Shown here piece after piece: positions 25,501 through 35,700 of a stretch of 64,000 nucleotides of DNA. Position 1 is the first letter of the stretch, and each line of letters begins with the position of its first letter. The notes under the pieces were generated by a model. That model did no database searches. It saw only the letters and a list, made by a program, of their open reading frames with translations, and was not told the origin of the DNA. Origin of the DNA: Coturnix japonica (lineage: Eukaryota > Chordata > Aves > Galliformes > Phasianidae); NCBI RefSeq assembly GCF_001577835.2, contig NC_029529.1, forward strand, positions 7,194,157 to 7,258,156, given 5' to 3'. The translations under genes were made by a program, and so were the position numbers.

Positions 25501-28285
25501 ATTTATGTATTTATTGTTTTTTTTTTTTGTGCTGGTTCTTTTCATAGGTGTATCAGAACTGTCTGAAAAACTCTTTGATACCAAAACATTGCAGTTCTTG
25601 ATCATTCCTCTGACTTTTGGCACCCTACTCTATTTATTTTGGAACTTAAAGCTTTCTTCAAGGTATGTTATGATACTTCATTAAGTTCTCCTTGATCTTC
25701 ATAGTCTGAAGAGGGTATATTAAGTGTGCTTATATCTGTTTTTGCTTTCTACTTTTGCTGCACAATCAGATTCTAACATTTCCAAAAGCTCTTGACAATC
25801 TCAGGACATGATGTGATCCTTGGCTAATGAGAATTAATGACCCACTCCTTTATCATTAAGGAGACCAAAACACCTTCTTGGCATACAAGCTCAGCTAACA
25901 GTCAAGGCTGAGGGTCTCTTGGACTTAAAAAGATTTATACCCATGGATATTTTGAGTCGTTTCATGTAGATAAATCAAAAGTGCAAGTGTACAGCAGTCC
26001 CTGAAGGACAGTTAAAGTGGTACAGAGGTTAAGCTTTTCATGATGTACCTAATAGTAGTCAGTATGTAAAATATCAATATAGGCAAACTACAGAAATTAG
26101 TGTATGTAAAACCTTGGTTCAGCCACTCTTCTTTCTTTTATGCTGGTAACACAAAAGCCTTTTCTACCTTGATGTGCATCTGTTATGTTCCACATGCATG
26201 TTATTCTCAGAGAGACAGAATACATTGTGTCCATATGATAAAATATTTGTGTAAGATAGGCTCTAATAAATGGATGATGATATATAGCAGAACTTCTTTA
26301 CTTAAATGTGGTGAAACTAACATATTACAATACTGCTTGAAGAGAAAGTTTAGATCAAACAGTGCTAAAAAAAAAATGCATAAATAGCTCAGTGTATATA
26401 ATGAGTAATAAACTAGTACTGATTTTGCAACATACAGAGTTCCTTAGAAACCTCTGAGAAGACTGGGCTAAAAAAATTTGATGCATGTGCAAGAGGGAAA
26501 CAATCGTATATTCACAGCATGTCAGGAAACACATGTAAAATGTGCTCTACCTCAGCCTTTCCAGCAGAATTGTTGGGTTTTCATCTCGTCAGTGTGCAGT
26601 ACCATCAAGACAATGCAGAATGATTTGATTTTAATGTGTTGTTTTCTCACCTCAGGGCAAAAGTCCTCTCCTGCCTTAATATTCCCACACCAGCTGCTTT
26701 CTTTCAGCCACTCTATAATTTGCATCATGGGAATTTTAAGGTAAGATGTTTCATTTATTTCTTACATTCTTCAGTTTAAGGGAGGGTTGGTTTTTTATAG
26801 TTTTTTTTCTAGGACTGATCTTTCTACCTCCTGAGCAGCGCTACCAACACATGGCTTCGGTCTTCCTGGGTAGTTCATGGTTTCTCAGTTTCCTGTCTCC
26901 AAATACTAACTGCACCACCAGAGCTGCTGTCTAGCTTCTGTTTCTGTAGAAATTTTCTCCAGTAACTCAGTTCCTCATCCATCTGCTATCTGTGCTTTTT
27001 CCATATCCACAGTATCTTTCCACGTATTACCAATAACTGATGTTTTCAGTCTCTCCCTTGTTGAGACAGATAACACTGGTATCCAAGTGCAGCATTCAAA
27101 GGCTGTTCTGATTTATTAAACCAAGTTTCTCTCTCATAAGGAACCAAGAATTTTATCTGTTAGTTTGAAACAGAGAGATCAAGGAAGCAGCAGTCTTTCC
27201 CAAGCAGGCAGCTTCTCCCTTGTAGCAAATTAACGTTGCTGCCTTCTTCCAGTAGGTTCCCCCTCCCACCTTTCCTAATGTGTAAGGTATGTTTGAATGG
27301 TCTTCCTGTTGACCACTGATGTTCCCTCTGTATTGAGAGCCTTTCTGAAAACAAGCACTAAATCTGAAAAGGAAAGAGGAAAAAAAGAAAAGACAGGGCA
27401 GATCTGTTTAGTGAAAGTGGCAAAAGTCAAGAAGCATCAGTAGTGCATTTACCATCTCTCATCTTCCATCTTCTGATACACATACTGAATCTGGAAGATG
27501 CATGCTGTCTTTACAAAGGAATACAAACAGCCTGTAGCACATTATGGAGGTAAGATCTTGAAAATTTAATATGAAATCTTCCCTCAGGAAACTTAAATAC
27601 TATTGATACTCTGTAACTTACATTTTGCCTATTAGATTTGCACTAAACCTCTTGATTTTTGTACCAAAGCCATACAGAGAGAACAGTTAGTTTGAAAATT
27701 CCACCTCTGAGCAAATTGTCCTGAACTTACTGATCCTTTCACTAGGACTGGGTTGGACCTAACGAGGCTTGTAACCCACTCAGAAGAGAAGAGGCAAGCA
27801 ACTCAAACAAAGTGACTGCAGATGAAGTTTCTGAGCTAAACATCCAAGAACTGATTTCCCAGATTTCCTTGAAACCTATGGAAAGCACAAATTTGGCTGC
27901 TGCAGAAGAGATATTTGCCTCTGTCTCTGGTCCAAGCCAGCAGTATGTCCCCAGCAAGTGTGTAAGAGAAGAGATAGAAGTCAGGCCAGCAGTACCGATA
28001 ACCCAAATCCATGCTAATGATACCGTTGGCCTGAAAGTCTCTGAAAAAATTAAAGCCAACCTTGAGAGCTCTAGCATGGGAAGGAATTATCCCTCCCACC
28101 TACAGCCTGGAAAGAGTGACTGCCTTGTACTTCAGGAATCTTTGGAGATGGCAAGTGTGTCATTCAGCAGTAGTGACTATTGCACCTTGTGTGATAGTGA
28201 TACCACTGAAGGTTTGATTCCCGCTGAGCTATTGAAGCTGTCTGATGGTAGTGGTCTGCTCAAATGTCAGAATGACCTTCCCTGA
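22576..28285 (+). CDS. IL9R: Interleukin-9 receptor, eight coding exons
   Basis: This is the ligand-binding type I cytokine receptor chain for IL-9, which signals with gamma-c, JAK1/JAK3 and STAT1/3/5. Coding exons: 22576-22654, 23026-23134, 23855-24048, 24746-24882, 25186-25360, 25548-25662, 26656-26740 and 27746-28285; phases 1,2,1,0,1,2,0; 477 aa (human about 521). A second in-frame ATG at 22597 could also start the signal peptide (LHLCVTAVLLLC). The ectodomain has SCLNNYVTTVSCTW and NASCQL..YRCTMH cysteine pairs. EYSPRQHIKLDPPLNIQSNI is close to human EYLPRRHVKLDPPSDLQSNI and is the main reason to call IL9R rather than IL4R. WSDWS is at 219-223 and the membrane span at about 247-265. Box 1 is IPTP (279-282), then FFQPLYNLHHGNFK|DWVG. 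The tail (299-477) contains SSSDYCTLCDSD, comparable with the human serine-rich stretch followed by NNYCALG. It has only three tyrosines (365, 413, 443) and no YxxQ. It lies 7 kb downstream of IL21R in the same orientation. Confidence 0.9.
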
Positions 28286-29418
28286 GGAATGTTGTCTACA
28301 CAGATCTCTGTGGTGCCCTCTCATCTCCCAGTATTGTCTTCAAAAATGGCTTAAATGGTGACCATGCAGACAATTACCATCATATAATTAGATCCCTTTT
28401 TAGACCAAGATTTTGGTCTGGCTTTATGCAGTGTTTCCAGTTTCAAACAGAATGAGAAGGATGCTTCCTAAAACTGTCAAATCGGCTGTATCTTAAATCT
28501 CTCATATGTACACAGCCCTTGCATATGAACGCATCTGCATGGGAAGTGAACCAGTTTCATGAAGTCTTGTTTGCTTTAGGAAGGTATTCCAAACTGGTTT
28601 TCCTAGCAAAAGTGTAATGGAAACTATTCTATCCAGATACAAACATAAGGAGCAGTAGGTCAGGCCATGGAAGGGAGAACATAGAACTTAAGATAGAGAA
28701 GCAAATGCAAATAGAGAGATTGAATGTGGTGGGAAATGACAGAAAATGAAAAGCCAAGGAAGATGCTGCCTTTGTCCATCAGGCACAAACAGGAGGACTA
28801 TGGGAAATGAGTATGGAGATGACGATGGGATCATGGTTAAAGGGCTGAAATGATATTGCATCATCAGATGAAACACTTAACAATTTTGGCAGTTTCTGCT
28901 TTGATGCAGCTACTTAAAAACAAAACAGACTGCAACAGCAACAAAAGGGGAAGTTCAGAGAGGAACCCAATTTGCTGTTCTTTCACCTTTTTCATTTTAT
29001 TATTTTTTTAGTCGTGTTTGAGACTTTTATTAGGTTCAAGTTGAGTTTTTTCACAGCTCCTCCCAGAATCTCTGAACTGTTTCAAGTCCAGTTTTTCCAG
29101 GAAAGTGTGATATACATCGTGCCAGTGGAAAACAGAGAATTTTTGTTTAGTAAGGAAATGTAACATGGGCTCTGGTCAAGTTTTTCATTTTCTGGGACTA
29201 CTGAGAGCATGTTACATCTATCACCCACACCAGAACGAAGCCACCAGTCTTTTTTCCTTTCTTCCCTGAGTGTTGAGTTTTGGCAGATTAAACAGTGTGA
29301 GAAGGTACTTGGGTGATGTTTGTATGCCACAAAGGAACTGAAAATATTCCATGATAAAGGATATGTTTTAGTTTGTAGTTGTTTGTTTGTTTTTCCCTTA
29401 CCTGCTAAGATGAATAAA
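28286..29418 (+). other. IL9R: IL9R 3'UTR (extent inferred)
   Basis: Non-coding sequence after the IL9R stop. The first canonical AATAAA noticed is at 29413-29418, about 1.1 kb downstream, with another shortly after near 29454. Confidence 0.45.
29413..29418 (+). terminator. IL9R: Candidate poly(A) signal for IL9R
   Basis: Canonical AATAAA in an AT-rich context, followed about 40 bp later by a second AATAAA. Confidence 0.4.
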
Positions 29419-30942
29419 GTAAAAGATCTAACACTGTGATTATTTAGAAGTAAATAAAGAAATTAATTCAAAAGCTGTTTTTTGGAAGTTGGTATTTGAG
29501 AGCTTTGGAAACAGCTTTAAGTCCAAAAATAAAAACAACCCCACAGTTATGAAAATATTGACTATACAAATCATTAGTAAAAGTTGACTTGAAAACATCA
29601 TAGAAAAAGGAAAGAACTAAATGCCATCCTTATTTTACACACCAAACTACTGAGCCAGTGCTGCAGCTACCGCCACCAAAAGAAAAAGTAAGTATCCTTA
29701 GTAAAGATATATTTTACAGCTAGTAAAGCCAAGAGGGACTTGCATGGTGAGCTATCCTATGGTGCCTAGCATGTGGCCATGAGCTTGGTTCTGCTGGCTG
29801 TCCACCCAACATATCTCTGGTTCACAGTGTCACCTCTGCTTCATTCGTGTTCACAGTGATGAGTGTCAGAAACTGTATCTCCATCAGACATTTTCCTGTG
29901 TAGTTATCTGCATACTCATTTCAGGAAAAAGAGATGAGAGAGGTCAGATTGTACATTACTCAACAGTATAGGTATCTAAAAGAGCAACAAGTGAGATTAA
30001 GATGTGACCTGTCATGTACTCAGGATGAATTCTCTTCACAGTATGATTTCTGATGCATTAAACAACAATGAAACTGTAGAACACTGGAGTCTGATAGGCT
30101 GAAACATGAAAAAATGTTGAAGCTGCAGGGCATAAGATCACTGATCTGCAAACTCTAACTAGAAGGAGCTGTGGAAGCAACCTTTTTTTCCTATGTCAGC
30201 CATTAGTCAATGGCCAAATAAAGCCATAAATCTTTTCCTGATTAAGCAGATGAGATGAAAGTAATTCCAGAGGCAAGAGAAACAGTTTGCTCTTTTTATT
30301 CTACTTTTGTTAAATCTGATCAATGTGTAAAGAAGAAACAGAGAATGTTCAGCACACCGCAGTCTTACAGTTTGCCCAGAACACTGTCAAGTCTAGATCC
30401 ACAGCTCTGTCATTTCATCTTCCCTGTATTGCTGTCCTCCTGTGAGTCACAAACCTTGTGCTACAGAAGTCTTCATTATCACAGATCTTTCCAGACCACT
30501 GTAGCCCCTCAAGTCTCCAAGAAGGCATAGTCCTTCATAGAGCCACTCACATTTTCACTCATGCACGTATTCTTCCTGCCAATAAAAGCAGCAAGAATTA
30601 AAAATAGTCATTTTAGTAGTAATTTAATCTAATCTACAGATCTGATCCTGGCAGAGGCACCAGTGCAGTTCTGAAGAGAGAATCATTAATCAAGTATGGA
30701 GATCTAAACGATTGGCTTTAAAGTGAGAATCGCAATATTTGATGTAGTTATGTGCCCTTTGCTCTTGACCAATGCTTTCTTAGCAGCACCCACTCCAACC
30801 TGCCATTGCCCTCTGCTGGAAGAGTCCTGTTTTCACAGACTTCCAATGTGTCCAGTAAGATTTTACACTCATTTCTAAAACATTTGTGTTTGTTTTTTTT
30901 TTTTCTGATCTACCCTAATCTGCCCAGTGACTCCTTAATTTA

Positions 30943-31045
30943 GAACCATAGAATAGTTTGGTTGAAAGGGACTTTTAAAGATTGTTTATTTCCAACCTCT
31001 TCTTCCATGGCAGGGCACATCTTCTACACAATTAGGTTGGTAAAA
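30943..31045 (-). repeat. CR1 LINE 3' end remnant, antisense
   Basis: Reads 'agaaccatagaatagtttgg', then 'ttgaaagggact' and 'tccaacctcttcttccatgg', the reverse complement of a CR1 3' terminus. It is more diverged than the other copies and short, so probably older. Confidence 0.8.
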
Positions 31046-31581
31046 CTAGATTAGGCCTTTCCTAAGCTCCATCTCAATTTAGAGGTCATGTGGCAGGTAA
31101 AGGCGAGCAGTCAGCACCGCTGAGGGAATTATCTATACAGATATATGATTCTTTAAAATTACAAAGATGTTTCCCAAGTGATGCTGTTGAGGTCATATAG
31201 TCTCCCAGAGTAGAAATAGGTTTGTAACTTAATTATGCAAAAGCAGAAGATGTTCATATTGAGGAAGGCTGGGCTTTCAGTTTAAAACCATTTCTCTCCT
31301 CCTCATAATAAGTTCCCTCCAGGTACTGGGAGGCCACAATGAGATCTCCCTGGAGCCTTCTCTTTTCCCTCAGCTATTCTTTGTATGAGAGGTATGCCAG
31401 GCTTCTGGGATTCATTAATACTGCAGAATGCTTTCTGCAGTCGTTTACCACTGGGACGCTGCAGGATTTCTGCCTTGCCCAACCACCCCAGCTTTATTTG
31501 AATCTAATTATATATCAACACTGAAGATTCTGATGTGGCTTACTGAACAACGTGGCCCTTCCCTGCACAACCCTTTTGACC

Positions 31582-31609
31582 ATTTCCTTAAAATTCAATT
31601 TAAGGAAAT
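31582..31609. repeat. Perfect 11-bp inverted repeat, 6-nt loop
   Basis: ATTTCCTTAAA at 31582-31592 is the exact reverse complement of TTTAAGGAAAT at 31599-31609. A further TTTCCTTAAATT-like arm follows at about 31614-31625, so the middle arm can pair either way. It lies about 600 bp before the PDPK1 start codon. Confidence 0.85.
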
Positions 31610-31899
31610 AAAATTTCCTTAAATTTCAATAATGTTCTGACGAATTACAGTTGTTGCTATGTGCTGTCACACCACACTCCAACAACAGCCCCATAGACCC
31701 TCAGCATTTGTGATGTGGGTCAGTGCTTCGGGCTGGATCTGGCCAACTCCTGTGAGCAAATACACATTGAGACTTGAGAACACGGGTTGGGAAGCCAGAT
31801 TTTAAAGGGAAATCGCATGTATTGTGTATTCGGGTCCGTGGCACACAGACTGGAAGTTGCCGGGTTGAGGCACCAAGTGCTACCGGCAGAGCAGGCCGC

Positions 31900-32790
31900 A
31901 CCCGGCGCCATGACGACACGGACCCAACCGGAAGTGAAGCCGGCAGTATCCCCACACCAACTGCGCATGCTCACACTACCGGTGCGCGGAGGCTGATGGG
32001 AGGCGCTCCGTGCGGGTTTGCGAGTGAGTGGCAACTAGGCGGACCAGTGAAATTGAGAATCGGACGGAAGTCCCGCCTACAAGCGGGGGGGGGCATTGTT
32101 GTGGGTGACGTCACGGCCGGGGGATGCTGGAGCCCCATTGGCTGTGGCCGCGCTGCCGAGCGCTGGGCTCTTAAAGGGCGACTGGAGCGCGGGCCGCGCC
32201 GGCCGGGCGGGTCCATGGCGAGCACCAGCAGCCACCTGGTAAGTGAGGGACGGACGGAGGGAGTGGGTGAGTGCGGGCCGCGGGGCTGCACGGCGCCCGG
32301 CTCGGAGTGTTGGCGGCCGCTGCGCGCTGCGGAAGGACTAGGCCCGAGCGCCGGGCCCGGCCCAGCCCGGCCGTGAGGGGGCGGGCCGCCCGCGTCCTAC
32401 ACGCTGCCGGGCGGTGGGATCACGGAGGGCTTTTGGAGCGGCCCTGCTGCTCGCTGTCTGTAAGCAGAGCTGCCGGCACAGCGCCGCACTGCGCGGGACC
32501 GGCCTGCGTGCCGCCGCCGCTCCCTGCCTCCATTCCTCGCTTCCCGGAGGTGGGGCGGGCGGTGGTTGCGGTCGTTCCCTTCTCCCCGGCGCTGGTGGGG
32601 CCCTGTGAGGCGATGGGCGCCCGAGCTCGGCCCGGCCTTGCGGGGAAGCAGAGCTGGGCACGGGCTGCTCGCGGCCTCTCGCTGAACGCTGAGCTCCGTT
32701 CCGGGTACAGGACACTGGCGTGGCTCCGCTGGGCCGCCTCCTCCTTGTGCGGCCTCTGCCCCTGCAACGAGGGAACCGCCTGCGTGCTCG
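31900..32790 (+). promoter_or_regulatory. PDPK1: CpG-island promoter of PDPK1
   Basis: GC- and CpG-rich block spanning the first coding exon. Visible sites upstream of the start codon include an ETS-type CCGGAAGTG (31928-31936), an NRF1-like TGCGCATGC (31962-31970), a perfect CRE palindrome TGACGTCA (32106-32113) and an inverted CCAAT box ATTGG (32137-32141). The sequence around 32170 (CTTAAAGGG) is only a weak TATA-like match. The layout is typical of a housekeeping promoter. Site function is inferred from consensus only. Confidence 0.75.
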
Positions 32791-35700
32791 GTAATGCGCT
32801 TCTTATGTAGCAAAAACAACCGAACGTAAAACATGTCAGTGTGACCCAGGGTGATGCTGGAACACACTTTCAGGCAGTTGTTTACGTTCGTCTGAGATTG
32901 TCAAACTCTTCCATTTTGTGAGCGCTGCTTAATGTGTGGAGTTGAAGCTGATCAGTAGAGGTTAAAAATGGTAAATCTTACTTTGCCTTGTAGATTACAT
33001 GACATAGTGAATGCGGAAATTCCTTTATAAAAACGGTAGGACTTTTTAACGTGTTTTGTTTTTTCTTAACAGTAACGACCAGCGTTTAGTGATGTCAGAG
33101 TAACTAACTGATACCAATGCATCCCTTATATGTATGTGTGGATGCTGCTGTGCTTTCAAGTCAGGTGGTCTTTCAAGTGGTTCACTTCTCATTGCTTCTG
33201 AGAGCTGCTGAGCTCTGCTCTGGAGCAGCCTTTTTCATCTGAAATTAGTTGAGGTGGATCTGCACAGTCTGGTGTAGCTGTGTTAATTCTCAAAGTCTTG
33301 TTTTGTAGCGTGCTCTACTCTTTGTACGTAGTGATTTATTTTTTTTTAAGGGTGTTACATTTGGTTGTATGTATTGGCTGGAAATGAAAGTTGATATGTG
33401 GAACAGCCCAACAGGGGAGGCCTTGGAATACTGCATGGAGGGTTATGAAATGAACTTATGTTCTGTTACCAAAAGAATTAGTTTTGCACTTCTGCCATTT
33501 GATATAGCTCCATATGGCTGTTTATTGCTGTTAGAGAAGACTTATGTTTGCATGAATCTGCTTAAACAGGGAGAATGCTTCCCTTTGTGAATCTGTCCTT
33601 ACTCATTGATCTTCCGTTTGTTTTTTCCCCTCCAAATACTTCTGTTTCTTTTCCTTTTCTGTGTACAGTTCATATCCCTGTAAGGGATGCGTGCCAAGAG
33701 AATGAATGAAAAAACTAAATTGACTATTGCTTTTTGTTTAAAATATATATATGTGTGTGTATATGTGTGTGTGTATATATATATGTATATATATTCAGAG
33801 TAACTTAATTTCAGTTCCTTCTCTTCCACCTTGTCTAACATCTCTCTGCCCGGATGAGTGTACTGACTGGTTAATGATAAAAAGGAGTGACTGTAGATAT
33901 TTCTGTTTCTTACATAGGATGTGTTGGTAGCTGTTGGCAATTCAGACATAATCTGAACGTAATAGCAATGGTCAACTAAATCCAGTGTGTGGGTAGGTTT
34001 GTTTTAGTTCATTTTTTGTTAAGCCAGACATTCTTTGGGTAATTTGGTCTGTCTTAAAGTGCTAGAAGCAGTATCTGTTTCATAGAGCTGCTGTAACTGT
34101 GCAAGTAGGTTGTGCTGAACCTTCTGAAACACGCTGCAACCTTGGGCTCATGGTGCTACTATAAAGCTGATCAGCTGAAAGTGAGCATTGATGGAAGTCT
34201 TGGGAAGTGATGCTGACTGCTGAAGTACAGGCAGGAGTTCTGCCACACCAAACCAGGAGTGCTGTCGCTGTTACAGACTGAGAAAGCTCGTACATTTTCA
34301 AACAGTAGGAATAAATTTATCTATGAAGATGTGAAATAATTTCGAGATCTGTTTTCCAGCACTGAATTTGTCTTAGTTTTCTTATAGAAAGTCTGTCTGA
34401 ATTGCTATAAAACTACCATGTTTAACCTCCGAATGACTTTATCTGAGGCCATACTTTTAAATATGGGAAGAATAAAACGCTATTCAGAAGACAGTTAAGA
34501 AGACAAAATCCTTCTCTAGGTTCCTCATGGTGGAGCTTTCTAAAGGATTTGTACAAAAGGAATTACTGTGATATTTCTGGGAAAACTTTTTGCATGTTAC
34601 CAGGTTAGATTATGTACACATGGATTAAAAAAAATGTGTGGGCAGGAGGCGCTGAATTCCTTCCCCTCCCTCCCTTTTTGACACCTTATTTGCAGGTAAG
34701 GTTGTGGAAAGTTACCGATGTCTGGGAAAGGACTGATCACAACATGCAGTTACATTGACATTGAAGCTTTTTCTGTGTTAAATAAATAATTATAAATGCT
34801 TCGCTTGGCAAATATTCTGTTATTCTTTATAGTAGCAGATTGCGAGGATTAACTTGCTTAGCACATTCTTCTGAAAAGAAAGTATTACATTTGATGTTCA
34901 GTTCTTTAGCAATTGTGGGAATTTATTGCAGCTCTTGATTGCGCTGTCCAGCCTTTGTGTGTTCTGTCTACTTATTCCACTTCCCCAGGGCTACTTCTCT
35001 GTTCTTCATTCATGACTGCTGTCTCTCCCTCCTAAATCGTAGCACTGCCATCAGGGAACCTTGTGCAGGAAGTTCTTTTGTGTTTATTAGCAACTTTATC
35101 CATGGTGCACAACACCCCTAGTATTGGGGTACTCGGTCAGGTCATGCAGAATGTGATCTAGATTTCTTGCTGTTCCAGATGGCTTCTTGTGAACTGGGCT
35201 GGATCGGTTTGCATGAAGTTGAATTCTCGGTGGCTTGTTTTCATTTATAGCTATTTGGGCCATAGGCTGACTTCAGGTTCTTAGAGATTTTTGTGGTTTC
35301 CTGTTTCTGATCTGTTTTGAGGCTTGGGGGTGCAGGCAGAGGTTTGAGCGGATGGTCTTTGAGTAGTCTCTTCCCCTTAAGAATCTGTGTACCATCTATT
35401 TATTGCAAATCCTTTCATTAACTTTAATCCTCACCTGAACTTGGAATTGGAATTTTGTAAATTAGGGGCAGAAAATACCACGGTGTATATAAGGCTGTTA
35501 TGTTTAGAGAAAGCCATTTGCATGAACTGTAGTGTTTGGGACAGCATTGCTGTATACGTAATAAACTCATTGCTGTGAAAACAGTCTTGTAGATAATATA
35601 GCTTTATTCTCTAAATGAAAAATCAAATGAGTCCAACAATGTAGAAGTGTTCCTTGTTCTTCCAGATTCTATTCTATTGACTGTACTTCTGCTGATTCTA

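Larger units (their letters stand above)
29419..31900. other. Intergenic region between IL9R and PDPK1
   Basis: No coding exon recognised on either strand. It contains an antisense CR1 remnant (30943-31045) and an AT-rich perfect inverted repeat (31582-31609), then grades into the PDPK1 CpG island. Confidence 0.6.

Noticed and set aside
22576-28285. Calling the second receptor IL4R because IL4R neighbours IL21R in mammals
   Set aside because: The QHIKLDPPLNIQSNI block and FFQPLYNLHHGNF match IL9R much better, and the tail lacks the IL4R pattern of repeated STAT6-type tyrosines.
31910-31996. Small upstream ATG frame (28 codons) in good context before PDPK1
   Set aside because: It could be a uORF if transcription starts far upstream, but the start site is unknown and no similarity is evident.
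31774-32376. 200-codon open frame running through the PDPK1 CpG island
   Set aside because: It exists because GC-rich sequence has few stops. It reads in frame through the real PDPK1 start and then through the donor into the intron, with no conserved motif outside MASTSSHL.
32271-32867. Several long overlapping frames on both strands in 32.3-32.9 kb
   Set aside because: Proline-, arginine- and alanine-rich products typical of CpG islands, mutually overlapping, without domains.
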